From NCBI GenBank assembly GCA_022796795.1, contig JAAWJI010000027.1, forward strand, positions 1-50,633: a DNA stretch of 50,633 nt, written 5' to 3'. The notes under the pieces are model-generated. The model ran no database searches, had not been told where the DNA came from, and was given only the letters and a program-made list of their open reading frames with translations. Positions 40,979 to 49,805 of the stretch are shown here, in pieces (position 1 is the stretch's first letter; each line of letters starts with the position of its first letter). A program made the translations under genes and the position numbers. The DNA is from Lachnospiraceae bacterium. GTDB taxonomy: Bacteria > Bacillota > Clostridia > Lachnospirales > Lachnospiraceae.

Positions 40979-41961
40979 TATCCTATCCTCCCCTCATCCA
41001 TAAACCGTGCAATCTTTTCCGCGTAGTAAGTGAGGAATATGTCCGCCCCTGCCCGGTACACGCTGGCCGCGGTCTCACAGATCATGGCGTCCTCATCCAC
41101 ATATCCCAGGGAGGCGGCTGCCTTTATCATGGCGTATTCCCCGCTGACTCCGTAGGCAGCCACCGGCAGATCCACCAGTTCCCGCACCCGGGTAATCACA
41201 TCCAGGTAGGACAGGGCCGGCTTTACCATAATAATATCCGCCCCCTCCTCCACGTCAAGCAGAGCCTCCTTCACAGCCTCCCGGCTGTTGTGATAATCCA
41301 TCTGATATGCTTTGCGGTCCCCAAAGGAAGGGGCGCTGCCCGCCGCATCCCGGAAGGGACCGTAAAAGGCAGAGGCATACTTCACCGCATAGGACATAAT
41401 GGGAGTCTCCACATATCCATTATCATCCAAAATCCTCCGGATCGCCCCAATACGCCCGTCCATCATATCAGAGGGAGCCACCATATCCGCTCCGGCCTGG
41501 ACCTGGGACAGGGCGATCTTTGCCAGATATTCCAGAGTCCTGTCATTGTCCACATACTCCCCTTGCAGAATGCCGCAATGGCCGTGGGAGGTATACTCGC
41601 ACATGCACACATCCCCGATGAGATACAGATGGGGGAACTCCTCCTTTGCCTTACAAAACGCCTTCTGCACAATGCCGTCCTGGGCATAGGCCCCGCTGCC
41701 GCAGGCATCCTTGTGATCTGGAATGCCGAAAAACATCACCTTGTCCACCCCTGCTTTTGTAAGCTCCTCCAGCTTGTAGGGCATCTGGTCCACGCTGTAG
41801 CGGAACTGTCCTGGCATAGTGGAAATCTCCTCCCGGATCCCGGATCCCTCCCGCACAAACATGGGATAGATCAGCGAGCTTTTATCCATCCGCGTCTCCC
41901 GCACCATTTTCCGCAGTACCGCTCCGTTTCTAAGCCTCCTGGGTCTTATTGTCATCTCCAT
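40978..41961 (-). CDS. hemB: porphobilinogen synthase (zinc type)
   Basis: A 327-residue enzyme that condenses two 5-aminolevulinates. It has the zinc-cysteine motif CMCEYTSHGHCG, and Schiff-base lysines in MSYAVKYASAFYGPFRDAAG and IIMVKPALSYLD. The start at 41961 overlaps the end of the sirC-like gene by 32 bases, which couples the two. It supplies porphobilinogen for siroheme, B12 or heme; hemA, hemC and hemD are not in this operon. Confidence 0.96.
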   Translation of the reverse strand: MEMTIRPRRLRNGAVLRKMVRETRMDKSSLIYPMFVREGSGIREEISTMPGQFRYSVDQMPYKLEELTKAGVDKVMFFGIPDHKDACGSGAYAQDGIVQKAFCKAKEEFPHLYLIGDVCMCEYTSHGHCGILQGEYVDNDRTLEYLAKIALSQVQAGADMVAPSDMMDGRIGAIRRILDDNGYVETPIMSYAVKYASAFYGPFRDAAGSAPSFGDRKAYQMDYHNSREAVKEALLDVEEGADIIMVKPALSYLDVITRVRELVDLPVAAYGVSGEYAMIKAAASLGYVDEDAMICETAASVYRAGADIFLTYYAEKIARFMDEGRIG

Positions 41962-42457
41962 TGCTCTTCATCCTCTCCGTAATATGTTTCTCTTCTTTCA
42001 CAAAGGCCTCCAGAGCCTGGCGGACAGATTCCGTGGCCCGGCGCGCCAAACCGTGATCCCGGCCTCCTGCGGTCACCCCTGCCACCAGATCTTCTTCCCT
42101 TGCAATGCCGGGAAAGTAAAAATCACACAGCTCCTTCTCACTGCTCACATTCACCGGAATGGCCTTTTCCTTGCATTCCCGGTAAACCGCCCGGTTTACC
42201 TCCGGGCAGTTGGAAGCCGCCAGCACCAGGCGGGTGTCCCCGGGAATCTCACCTACTATGTATGAGCGCTGTAAATACCGGACGCTTCCCACCTGTGCAA
42301 ACTTTTGCACCTCCGGGGACGCCTCCGGCGCAATCACTGTAATCTGTCCAGCAAAGGGAAGCAGCGCTTTGATCCTGCGGGAGGCGATTCTGCCCGCTCC
42401 CACCACCAGGACCTTCTCCTGAGACAGATCCACAAACAGGGGAAACCAGACGCTCAT
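41930..42457 (-). CDS. precorrin-2 dehydrogenase (SirC/CysG N-domain type)
   Basis: A 175-residue NAD-binding protein. The Rossmann start WFPLFVDLSQEKVLVVGAGR is followed by IASRRIKALL, LVLAASNCPEVNRAV and FYFPGIAREEDLVAGVTAGG, which are typical of precorrin-2 dehydrogenase/ferrochelatase. It converts precorrin-2 to sirohydrochlorin on the way to siroheme or cobalamin. It is a stand-alone domain without the methyltransferase part of CysG. It starts one base after the ybaK stop. Confidence 0.9.
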   Translation of the reverse strand: MSVWFPLFVDLSQEKVLVVGAGRIASRRIKALLPFAGQITVIAPEASPEVQKFAQVGSVRYLQRSYIVGEIPGDTRLVLAASNCPEVNRAVYRECKEKAIPVNVSSEKELCDFYFPGIAREEDLVAGVTAGGRDHGLARRATESVRQALEAFVKEEKHITERMKSNGDDNKTQEA

Positions 42458-42458
42458 C

Positions 42459-42929
42459 TCACTCCCACCCTTTGCATACGTCTACCCAGCCCCGGGCCCT
42501 GGAAAACCGCTCCAGCTCCTCCGGGGTCACCTCAATGGCGCTGTTGCTGCTTCCCGCAGCCGGAAACACCGTTTCAAACCGTTTCAGGGACACATCCAAA
42601 AAGACCTGGACCTCCTGGGGTACCCCAAAGGGACAGACCCCGCCTACTGCGTGTCCCGTGAAAGCCGCCACTTCCTCCGGGTCCAGCATTTTGGCCTTTG
42701 CTCCAAACCTTTGCTTATATTTGGCATTATCAATCTTGGCGTCTCCGGCAGCGGCAACCAGGATGCAGCCCTCTCCCAGCTTAAAGGACAAGGTCTTTGT
42801 AATCCGGGCCGGCTGGCAGCCCACGGCCTCCGCCGCCAGCTCCACGGTGGCGCTGGAAACCGGAAACTCCAGGATTCTTTCGCTGGCCTCAAACTGCTTT
42901 AAATATTCCCGTACAATAGCAATAGACAT
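42459..42929 (-). CDS. YbaK/EbsC-type aminoacyl-tRNA deacylase
   Basis: A 156-residue protein of the YbaK/ProX editing family. Blocks are TKTLSFKLGEGCILVAAAGD (with the conserved Lys), GHAVGGVCPFGVP, and LKRFETVFPAAGSSNSAIEV. Such proteins remove wrongly attached amino acids from tRNA, classically Cys from tRNA-Pro. It is the first gene of the ybaK-sirC-hemB-hemL run, with no obvious functional link to tetrapyrroles. Confidence 0.9.
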   Translation of the reverse strand: MSIAIVREYLKQFEASERILEFPVSSATVELAAEAVGCQPARITKTLSFKLGEGCILVAAAGDAKIDNAKYKQRFGAKAKMLDPEEVAAFTGHAVGGVCPFGVPQEVQVFLDVSLKRFETVFPAAGSSNSAIEVTPEELERFSRARGWVDVCKGWE

Positions 42930-42982
42930 GGATTCCTCCTCCGATTCCTTGTAACAGCTTTTGTCGAACTGTTTCCACGTCT

Positions 42983-43011
42983 ATTATAAGCTCTCAAGCT
43001 TAGAAAAACAA
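42983..43011 (-). promoter_or_regulatory. promoter of the ybaK-sirC-hemB-hemL operon
   Basis: On the minus strand TATAAT (42988-42983) is perfect, and a weak -35 TTGTTT (43011-43006) lies 17 bases upstream. Confidence 0.6.
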
Positions 43012-43019
43012 GCCCCGTA

Positions 43020-44432
43020 TCATCCCTCTCCCCGCAGCCGGGAACGGATAAACCGCTTCTTCAGCTGCCTCAGATTCAGGGGAATCAGCGGGTAAATATA
43101 GCTCTTTCCCGCTATGGTCTTATTACTTACAATGGCAACTACGGTAAACAAGGTGCCTGCCAGGAATCCCCAATAGCTGAAAGCGGCTGTCAAGATCAGC
43201 AAAATGAGCCGCATAAATTTCAGGGCATAGCTCAACTCATAGCTGGACTGAGTGTAGTTGGCAATAGCCACAAAAGCCATATACATCATGATCTCCGAAT
43301 TGAACCAGCCGGAATCCACGGTAAACTGCCCCAGCACAATACCGGCCACCACACTCAGGGGAGTGCTCAACATGCTGGGCGTGTTTATGGCTGCCAGCCT
43401 AAGACCGTCAATGGCCAGTTCCAGCATGAGAAGCTGCCAGATCAGGGGCACGTTAATGGTTTCCTTTACCTGGATAAAGGAAAGCCAGGGAGGAATCCAC
43501 TGGGGATTCTTCATAAAAAGAAGAAATACCGGCGTCAAAAACAATGTGATCAGGGCGATCAAAAACCGGGACAGCCGCAGATAGGTTCCGGTGACAGGGG
43601 GGAAGTAATAGTCGTCCGCCTCCTCAATAATGTCAAAAATAGAGGTGGGCACAATGACTGCCTGAGGAGAATTGTCCACCAGAATCACAATGTTTCCTTC
43701 CAGGATCGCTGCAGCCGACGCGTCCGGCCGCTCGGTAAACTTAAATTTGGGAAAGGGATTGTACCACTTGCGCTCATAGATACATTCCGCCAGGCTTTCC
43801 TGGTTCATGGTCAGGGCGTCCACCCGGATCTGACGGATCCTCTTTTCAATCTCCCGTAGCAAGGGCCGGTCCACCCGGTCCTCCATATAGCAGAGCACAA
43901 TGTCCGTCTTGGAAGTTTTTCCTGCGTTCAGAATCTCCATGCAAAGCTTGGGACTTCGGATACGACGCCGGATCAGGGCCGCGTTCATGACAATCGTCTC
44001 CACAAAGCCGTCTTTGGACCCCCGCATGGCCTTGTCCTTTTCCGGCTCTGATACGCTTCGCATGGGGTATGTGCGGCAGTCAATGCCCAGACATTCCGTA
44101 TATCCCTCAATGAAAAGACAGGTAAGGCCTGTCAAAAGATTTTGCAGCACAAGATCCTCATCGGCCAGCAGGTTCACTTCCGTGTAGGGGATTACCCGGT
44201 CCAGCATTTCCTGGGCTGTGGGCGGCAGCTCCTGAGGGGTAAGCTTGTAGAAAAACTCCATAAGCTTCTCCATAATGGCTTCCTGCATAAAGCCGTCTAT
44301 AAAATAAATGCCCGCCCTTCTGCCCGCCACGGTAAAGGGCTTATACACAATATCAAAGTTTCGGTCCATCTGCAAAATCTCATGCAGCCTGCGGTTTTCC
44401 TCCTCAAAATTTCCTGTGAGCTTTCTCTCCAT
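43020..44432 (-). CDS. GerA-family spore germination protein, SpoVAF-like
   Basis: A 470-residue membrane protein of the GerA family. The soluble N-terminal half is about 280 residues (KLTGNFEEENRRLHEIL; AGIYFIDGFMQEAIMEKLME; EGNIVILVDNSPQAVIVPTS). It is followed by five or six helices (RLAAINTPSMLSTPLSVVAG; YTQSSYELSYALKFMRLILL). The N-terminal wording, with GGR-to-YFIDGF spacing, points to the SpoVAF branch, which acts in the spore inner membrane during germination. A forespore-type promoter lies upstream. SpoVA genes are not adjacent here, so the precise subfamily is less certain. Confidence 0.88.
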   Translation of the reverse strand: MERKLTGNFEEENRRLHEILQMDRNFDIVYKPFTVAGRRAGIYFIDGFMQEAIMEKLMEFFYKLTPQELPPTAQEMLDRVIPYTEVNLLADEDLVLQNLLTGLTCLFIEGYTECLGIDCRTYPMRSVSEPEKDKAMRGSKDGFVETIVMNAALIRRRIRSPKLCMEILNAGKTSKTDIVLCYMEDRVDRPLLREIEKRIRQIRVDALTMNQESLAECIYERKWYNPFPKFKFTERPDASAAAILEGNIVILVDNSPQAVIVPTSIFDIIEEADDYYFPPVTGTYLRLSRFLIALITLFLTPVFLLFMKNPQWIPPWLSFIQVKETINVPLIWQLLMLELAIDGLRLAAINTPSMLSTPLSVVAGIVLGQFTVDSGWFNSEIMMYMAFVAIANYTQSSYELSYALKFMRLILLILTAAFSYWGFLAGTLFTVVAIVSNKTIAGKSYIYPLIPLNLRQLKKRFIRSRLRGEG

Positions 44433-44488
44433 CTCATCCTGCCTTTCTTCCCTGCTCCTGCAGCAGGGAAATCCATTACTTTTCTGAA

Positions 44489-44518
44489 TAGCATGTCAAA
44501 TTTTCAAAAACCCTATTC
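44489..44518 (-). promoter_or_regulatory. candidate sigma-G/sigma-F (forespore) promoter
   Basis: On the minus strand GAATA (44518-44514) and CATGCTA (44495-44489) are separated by exactly 18 bases. The SigG consensus is GHATR, 17-18 bases, CATWHTA, so only one -10 base deviates. It lies about 57 bases upstream of the germination gene's start. Confidence 0.7.
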
Positions 44519-44556
44519 CTGCGCCGCAAGAAATCCTGTACTTTCCAATAAAACTG

Positions 44557-44565
44557 TGCTAAAAT
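44557..44565 (+). promoter_or_regulatory. extended -10 promoter of the Cof-type phosphatase gene
   Basis: TGCTAAAAT has the TGN extension plus TAAAAT; no good -35 box is seen. The gene starts about 60 bases downstream. Confidence 0.5.
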
Positions 44566-44629
44566 CGTGCAGAAGAAAGAACTATATTTAGGAATACTCA
44601 TACAGAATAGAAAAGGAATCACAAAACAG

Positions 44630-45445
44630 ATGGAAAAGAAAATTTTGTTTCTTGATTTAGACGGAACACTTTTAAATGACGAGAAGGAGATTACCCCGGA
44701 AAACCGGGACGCCATAGAAAAGGCGGCAAGCCTAGGCCACTCCATTGTGGTCACCACGGGACGTCCCTTAGGCAGCGCCAAAAAGCAGGTGGAACGCCTG
44801 GGGCTTACAGGACCCGGCTGCTATGCCATCACCTCCAACGGAGCCTTGATCTGCAACACCCACACCTGGGACGTTGTGTTTCAGACCGGCGTGTCCCGGG
44901 ATCTGATCCGGCCAAGCTTTGACGCGGCTTACTCCTTTGGCCTACACGCTCAGACCTACTCCCGGGAATACGCGGTGTGCGAGAAAGCCGGACGGGAAAT
45001 GGAGTATTATTCCCGCACCACCCTGCTGCCCTATCAGGTGGTGGAGGACGCTGCCGCCGCCCTTATCGAGGACCCTGTTAAGCTTTTATTTATCGACCTG
45101 GACAATAAGGAGAATCTGCGGAATTTTCAATCGCACATGGAGCCCTTTGCCAGGGAACACAGCCTGGATATGTTTTTCTCCTGCGACTTTTACCTGGAGT
45201 TCCTGCCCCATGGCATTAACAAGGGCAGCGGTGTGCACATGCTAAGCCGTCTCCTTCATGTTTCCCCGGATAACACCATTGCGGCGGGAGATGCGGAAAA
45301 CGACATCACCATGCTTCAGGCCTCTGGTACGGCCTGTGTCATGGCCAATGCTACTGCCGGTATGGAAGCCTATGCAGATTACATTACCAGGAGAGACAAC
45401 AATCACTCCGGCGTAGCGGAGATCATCGAAAAATTTCTTCTCTAA
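44630..45445 (+). CDS. Cof-type HAD-superfamily phosphatase
   Basis: A 271-residue haloacid dehalogenase-type hydrolase with a C2 cap. Motif I is ILFLDLDGTLLND, motif II VVTTGRP, motif III contains KGSGVHMLSRLL, and motif IV GDAENDITML. Such enzymes dephosphorylate sugar phosphates, FMN or other small metabolites in the cytoplasm. The start at 44630 places motif I at the usual position; a frame from 44567 would add 21 unlikely residues before it. Confidence 0.93.
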   Translation: MEKKILFLDLDGTLLNDEKEITPENRDAIEKAASLGHSIVVTTGRPLGSAKKQVERLGLTGPGCYAITSNGALICNTHTWDVVFQTGVSRDLIRPSFDAAYSFGLHAQTYSREYAVCEKAGREMEYYSRTTLLPYQVVEDAAAALIEDPVKLLFIDLDNKENLRNFQSHMEPFAREHSLDMFFSCDFYLEFLPHGINKGSGVHMLSRLLHVSPDNTIAAGDAENDITMLQASGTACVMANATAGMEAYADYITRRDNNHSGVAEIIEKFLL

Positions 45446-45521
45446 CCTTTCCCTTGACGCTTCCAGCTTTTGATGGGAAAATAAAAACAGTAAAACCAGT
45501 ATGTAAAAAAGGAGGCCTGTA

Positions 45522-47435
45522 ATGTCGAAAGCCGAATACGAAAAAGCCCGAAGAATGGCTCAGAAAGCCTACCGTCTGGCGCCTCTGAAAGGGGTGTACC
45601 CTTATCTGCAGGTGCTGGATGACATTCTTTCCTATACAAGTATCGCCTCTGAGGTGGACCTGGGTCTGGTGGAGGTTCCTCTGGACCTTATTGTGGGAAC
45701 CCGCACAGCCGGACGGACCAGAGCCTTTGCCAACAATTTTATGCCTCTTCTTCCTGACAACTCAGAATTTGCGTCCAAATGGGTCAATCTCTACCAAGCC
45801 CACATTGACGAGGGGATTCGGGATCCCATTATCGCCTGTGAATTCATGAACCGCTTTTATGTGGTGGAGGGAAACAAGCGGGTCAGCGTACTGAAATTTG
45901 CCGATGCCGTCAGCATCCCTGCCTACGTGACAAGAATCATTCCCCAGCGAAGCGATGACAAGGACGTAAAGATCTACTATGAATTCATGGAATTTTACCG
46001 GCTCACCTCAGTGAACGATCTGTGGTTCAGCCAGGAGGGAAGCTATCCGGAGCTGATTCGGCTTCTAGGCAAGGACCCTGAGCATGTGTGGACCCAGGAA
46101 GAACGGGTGGATTTCCACTCCGCCTACTTCCACTTTACCGATGTCTTTGAGGCCAAGGGAGGCAAACAGCTGCCTCTCACCTCTGGCGACGCCTTTCTCG
46201 CTTACCTTAAAATATATGGCTATGAGGGATTATGGGAAAAGAGCTCCACACAGCTTCGAAAGGAACTGGAAAAACTGTGGCCGGATCTGCAGATCTTCCC
46301 TGGAAAGCCGCCTAAAAAGCTGGTGATGCAGCCAGAGGAAGCGGCTCCTTCGGTAATCAGCCAGCTGCTTCCCGTGACGCCGCCGGTGCTGAAAATCGCC
46401 TTTCTCCACGATAAGACCGCGGAGACCTCCAGCTGGACCTATGGCCACGAGCTGGGACTCCAACACCTGAACCAGGTGTTTCAGGGCCGCATTCAAACCA
46501 CCCGGTATGACAATATCAATACAGAGGAGCTGGGACTTTCCACCATTGACCAGGCGGTGGCCCAGGGGAACCGGGTAATTTTTACCACCACGCCGAAGCT
46601 TCTGGGCGCAAGCATCAAGGCAGCTGTAAAATATCCGGATGCGAAAATCCTTAACTGCTCCCTCAACGCCTACAGCGGCCACCTGCGCACCTACTACGGC
46701 CGCCTGTATGAGGCCAAGTTCCTGACGGGAGCCCTGGCCGGAATCCTCTCCGAGTCCAACCAGATCGGCTACCTGGCCGATTATCCCATCTGCGGCATGA
46801 TCGCCAATATCAATGCCTTTGCCCTGGGGGTTCAGATGACCAATCCCAAGGCCAAGATTCACCTGGAGTGGTCCACAGTCAGGGACTGCAATCCGGAGGA
46901 GAGCTTCCGTTCCCGGAATATCTCTTATATTTCCGGACAGGATCTGATCACGCCCCAGAATGCGTCGCGGAAATTCGGACTCTATGACATTCGGGGGGAA
47001 GAAATGGTCAACGTAGCTGCCGCTATCTGGCACTGGGGCAAATTTTATGAGCGCATTATCCACAATATCCTCAACGGCGTCTGGAAAAAGGAGGCTGACG
47101 GCAAGCACAGGCAGTCCATTAATTATTGGTGGGGGCTTTCTTCGGGTATGATCGACGTGATCTGCACCAAAAATATTCCCTCCCAGACCCAGTGGCTTAT
47201 TGAGCTGCTGAAAAAGGAGATCGCTTCCTTCCACTACAATCCCTTCTCGGGCAGCCTCTACGCCCAGGATGGAACCCTGAAAAGCGGGGAGGGAGAGGAG
47301 CTGACGCCAGAGGAAATCATTTCCATGGACTGGCTGCTCCAAAATGTGGACGGCTGCATCCCCTCCCTGGATATGCTTATTGAAGAGGCAAAGCCCATGG
47401 TGCTCCTGCAGGGCGTGGGCATACCGCAAGAGTAA
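45522..47435 (+). CDS. ParB-like domain fused to BMP/PnrA-type binding domain
   Basis: A 637-residue protein with no signal peptide or lipobox. Residues about 45-140 resemble the ParB/sulfiredoxin-like fold (VPLDLIVGTRTAGRTRAF, then the conserved EGNKRVSVLK). Residues about 290-560 look like a BMP/PnrA nucleoside-binding domain (IAFLHDKTAETSSWTYGHEL; YEAKFLTGALAGILSES; IGYLADYPICGMIANINAFA). BMP proteins are normally membrane lipoproteins of nucleoside ABC transporters; this one should be cytoplasmic and may be a nucleoside sensor. AAAAGGAGG precedes the ATG. It lies 76 bases after the phosphatase gene and may be co-transcribed with it. Function is unknown. Confidence 0.8.
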   Translation: MSKAEYEKARRMAQKAYRLAPLKGVYPYLQVLDDILSYTSIASEVDLGLVEVPLDLIVGTRTAGRTRAFANNFMPLLPDNSEFASKWVNLYQAHIDEGIRDPIIACEFMNRFYVVEGNKRVSVLKFADAVSIPAYVTRIIPQRSDDKDVKIYYEFMEFYRLTSVNDLWFSQEGSYPELIRLLGKDPEHVWTQEERVDFHSAYFHFTDVFEAKGGKQLPLTSGDAFLAYLKIYGYEGLWEKSSTQLRKELEKLWPDLQIFPGKPPKKLVMQPEEAAPSVISQLLPVTPPVLKIAFLHDKTAETSSWTYGHELGLQHLNQVFQGRIQTTRYDNINTEELGLSTIDQAVAQGNRVIFTTTPKLLGASIKAAVKYPDAKILNCSLNAYSGHLRTYYGRLYEAKFLTGALAGILSESNQIGYLADYPICGMIANINAFALGVQMTNPKAKIHLEWSTVRDCNPEESFRSRNISYISGQDLITPQNASRKFGLYDIRGEEMVNVAAAIWHWGKFYERIIHNILNGVWKKEADGKHRQSINYWWGLSSGMIDVICTKNIPSQTQWLIELLKKEIASFHYNPFSGSLYAQDGTLKSGEGEELTPEEIISMDWLLQNVDGCIPSLDMLIEEAKPMVLLQGVGIPQE

Positions 47436-47450
47436 ACCCGGCTTCGTCTG

Positions 47451-48209
47451 TCACAAAAATCTCTGCAGCCTCTCCCGCATCACATAGGCTCCATCGCAAT
47501 ACCGTTCCACGATCATGTCGTTTGCCCGGCGCTCCAGCCCGTCCGCCAGGCTCTGAAGCTTGCCAACCGGCCCGTATTTTCGTTCCAGGGCCCGCTGGAG
47601 CAGGACATCGCAGATCTGTGGATTCTTAGGTAACAAAGGCCCGTGGAGATAGGTGCCGATCACATTTCTGTAGATCACGCCCTCCTGCCCCGAGGAACGG
47701 GTATTTCCATATCCAAACAATACCCGTCCGAAGGGCTCGTGCTTTCCGATATAGGTGCGTCCTCCGTGATTCTCAAAGCCCACCACCGGAGCAGCTGCCA
47801 GAGGGCTTTTCAATATACTATTGCTCACCAGGCGCCGGGGCTCCCACTCACTGTAGATGTCCAGAATTCCCAGCCCCTCTATACGCTCCCGGCTGGTCTG
47901 ATAATATCTGCCCAAAAGCTGGTAACCGCCGCAGACCGCCAGTACCCCCCCGCCTTCCTCTACAAAACGGCAGAATTTTTCCCGGATCCTGGAAAGCTGC
48001 ATACAGGCCAGCTTCTGCTCCCGGTCGGAACCTCCTCCCAGAAGCACCAGATCCAGATCAGAAAAATCTACCTGTTCTCCCCACAGGACCTGCCTTACCT
48101 CCGCCTCTATCCCCCGCCAGGCCAACCGCTTCTGAAGGCAGCGAATATTTCCCTGATCCCCATAAAGATTTAAAAGATCCGGATACAGATGTCCGATTTT
48201 CAGCTTCAT
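47451..48209 (-). CDS. gatD: lipid II isoglutaminyl synthase, glutaminase subunit GatD
   Basis: A 252-residue class-I glutamine amidotransferase of the CobB/CobQ-like type. It starts KLKIGHLYPDLLNLYGDQGN, has the nucleophile Cys in GVLAVCGGYQLLGRYYQ, and the His in VIGTYLHGPLLPKNP. It feeds ammonia to MurT, which amidates D-Glu in lipid II. AAAGGAG suits the ATG at 48209 better than the adjacent one at 48212. It follows murT by about 20 bases. Confidence 0.95.
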   Translation of the reverse strand: MKLKIGHLYPDLLNLYGDQGNIRCLQKRLAWRGIEAEVRQVLWGEQVDFSDLDLVLLGGGSDREQKLACMQLSRIREKFCRFVEEGGGVLAVCGGYQLLGRYYQTSRERIEGLGILDIYSEWEPRRLVSNSILKSPLAAAPVVGFENHGGRTYIGKHEPFGRVLFGYGNTRSSGQEGVIYRNVIGTYLHGPLLPKNPQICDVLLQRALERKYGPVGKLQSLADGLERRANDMIVERYCDGAYVMRERLQRFL

Positions 48210-48228
48210 CATTTCTCCTTTCCCACTC

Positions 48229-49569
48229 TCAAGTCTCCTCCATTTCCCGGAGCATCCTGCTGGTCCGATAGAGTCCCGAATAATTTACGATCACATACAG
48301 ATTCTTCGTCCCCGTTTCGGCAAGCCTGCCAATGGCTTCCCGCACATCCGAAGCCGTACTGCTTTCAATTCCCTCATATTTCAACCGCAGTCCCACATCA
48401 TAGCGGCGGGACCCGGCTGTGAAAATCCGTTTTGCCCCAGCCTTGGCCAAAATCTCCATGTCCACATCCCAGAGCCAGGAAATGTCTCTACCGTCCTGGG
48501 CTTCGTCATTGATCTCTATGAGAATATCCTTGGGAGACAGGTCCTGCCCCAACAAAGACAGCTTCTGCTGAAAGCCCATGGGATTCTTGGCCAGGTGCAG
48601 CTGTACCCGGGCGCCGCAGATCCTGTAGATCCCCTCCCTGCCATTTCCATAGTCATATTGACTGACGGCCTCCTGAAAGTGATCTCTGGGCGCATCCATG
48701 GCCGCCAGACCCCCATAGGCCGCCAGAGTATTATACACATTATAGGAAGAACATGCTTCCATCTGAAGGCGGAATCCCTCTATCTCAAAGATATAGGCGT
48801 CCTTCCAAAAGGCAATATTCACCGCTGCGTAATCTGGTTCCGGCCGCTGAAAACCGCAGCCGGGGCATCTATAACTGCCCAGCTGTCCATAGTGTATAAA
48901 CTGATATTCCAGTCTGGTCCCGCAAAAACGGCAGAATGTATTTTCCAAGGCTTGAGACCGGGAAGTCTCCGGAAAGATCTGCTCCCGGATCCCATAGGTC
49001 ACTGCCGGGTTTGCACACTCTGCCAGTAAAGAAACCAGGAGGGGATCATCCCCATTGATCACAAGGCGGGCCTTGGGCACGCTCTCCACTGCCTCCCGGA
49101 TCCTCTCATAGGTCAGGTCCACCTCCCCAAACCGGTCCAGCTGATCCCGGGAAAGGTTGGTGAGAAGCACACAGCTAGGATTTAGCTTCGGAAGGATTTT
49201 CACAGAAGCGTACTCATCCACCTCTACACAGGCATAATCTGCCAGGATCCGCCCCTTCCGGTCTGTGGCCAGCACGAAGGCAGCCGTCACACCATTTAGC
49301 ATATTGGCTCCCGTCCCATTCATCAAAACCCTTTTCCCCTCCCCCCGAAGGACATGGCAGAGCAGATGATTGGTGGTGGTCTTCCCGTTGGTTCCCATGA
49401 CCGCTATCACGCCTCCCTGGACCATTCCGGACAATACGGAAAGAATCTCCGGATCCATAAGCCGGGCCACATATCCGGGAAAGGTCATACCGCTTCCCCT
49501 CCTTAGTTTTCGTATCATCCAACCCGCCAGCTTACCGCAGCGGATGGCAAGTCTACTCCTAATTCTCAT
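48229..49569 (-). CDS. murT: lipid II isoglutaminyl synthase, Mur-ligase subunit MurT
   Basis: A 446-residue Mur-ligase-family enzyme. The ATP-binding P-loop is AVMGTNGKTTTNHLLCHVLR, a zinc ribbon is formed by CRFCGTRLEY and YRCPGCGFQRP (two CXXC pairs), and the DUF1727 C-terminal domain reads KNPMGFQQKLSLLG and LIEINDEAQDGRDISWLWD. With GatD it converts D-iso-glutamate to D-iso-glutamine in lipid II. The ATG at 49569 has AGGAAAGGA upstream; a frame from 49704 adds 45 residues with no family counterpart. Confidence 0.95.
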   Translation of the reverse strand: MRIRSRLAIRCGKLAGWMIRKLRRGSGMTFPGYVARLMDPEILSVLSGMVQGGVIAVMGTNGKTTTNHLLCHVLRGEGKRVLMNGTGANMLNGVTAAFVLATDRKGRILADYACVEVDEYASVKILPKLNPSCVLLTNLSRDQLDRFGEVDLTYERIREAVESVPKARLVINGDDPLLVSLLAECANPAVTYGIREQIFPETSRSQALENTFCRFCGTRLEYQFIHYGQLGSYRCPGCGFQRPEPDYAAVNIAFWKDAYIFEIEGFRLQMEACSSYNVYNTLAAYGGLAAMDAPRDHFQEAVSQYDYGNGREGIYRICGARVQLHLAKNPMGFQQKLSLLGQDLSPKDILIEINDEAQDGRDISWLWDVDMEILAKAGAKRIFTAGSRRYDVGLRLKYEGIESSTASDVREAIGRLAETGTKNLYVIVNYSGLYRTSRMLREMEET

Positions 49570-49805
49570 CCTATGCTGTCTGTCCTTTCCTGATTCTTGG
49601 TAAAGAATACCACCTGCCACTTCAAAAAATCCTCTAAATATGGAGGAAGAAAACAAAAACCGGAAGAATGTTCTGTCTCCTCTGACAGCCTCTTCTCCCG
49701 GCATGGTGATTTCTAATTCTCTTTTTCCCTTTTTATCTTTTTTCCTTTTTATTTATCTGCAATCCGGCAGGACGCCCGGATTTCCACAGGTTCCCCGGCA
49801 GAGCG

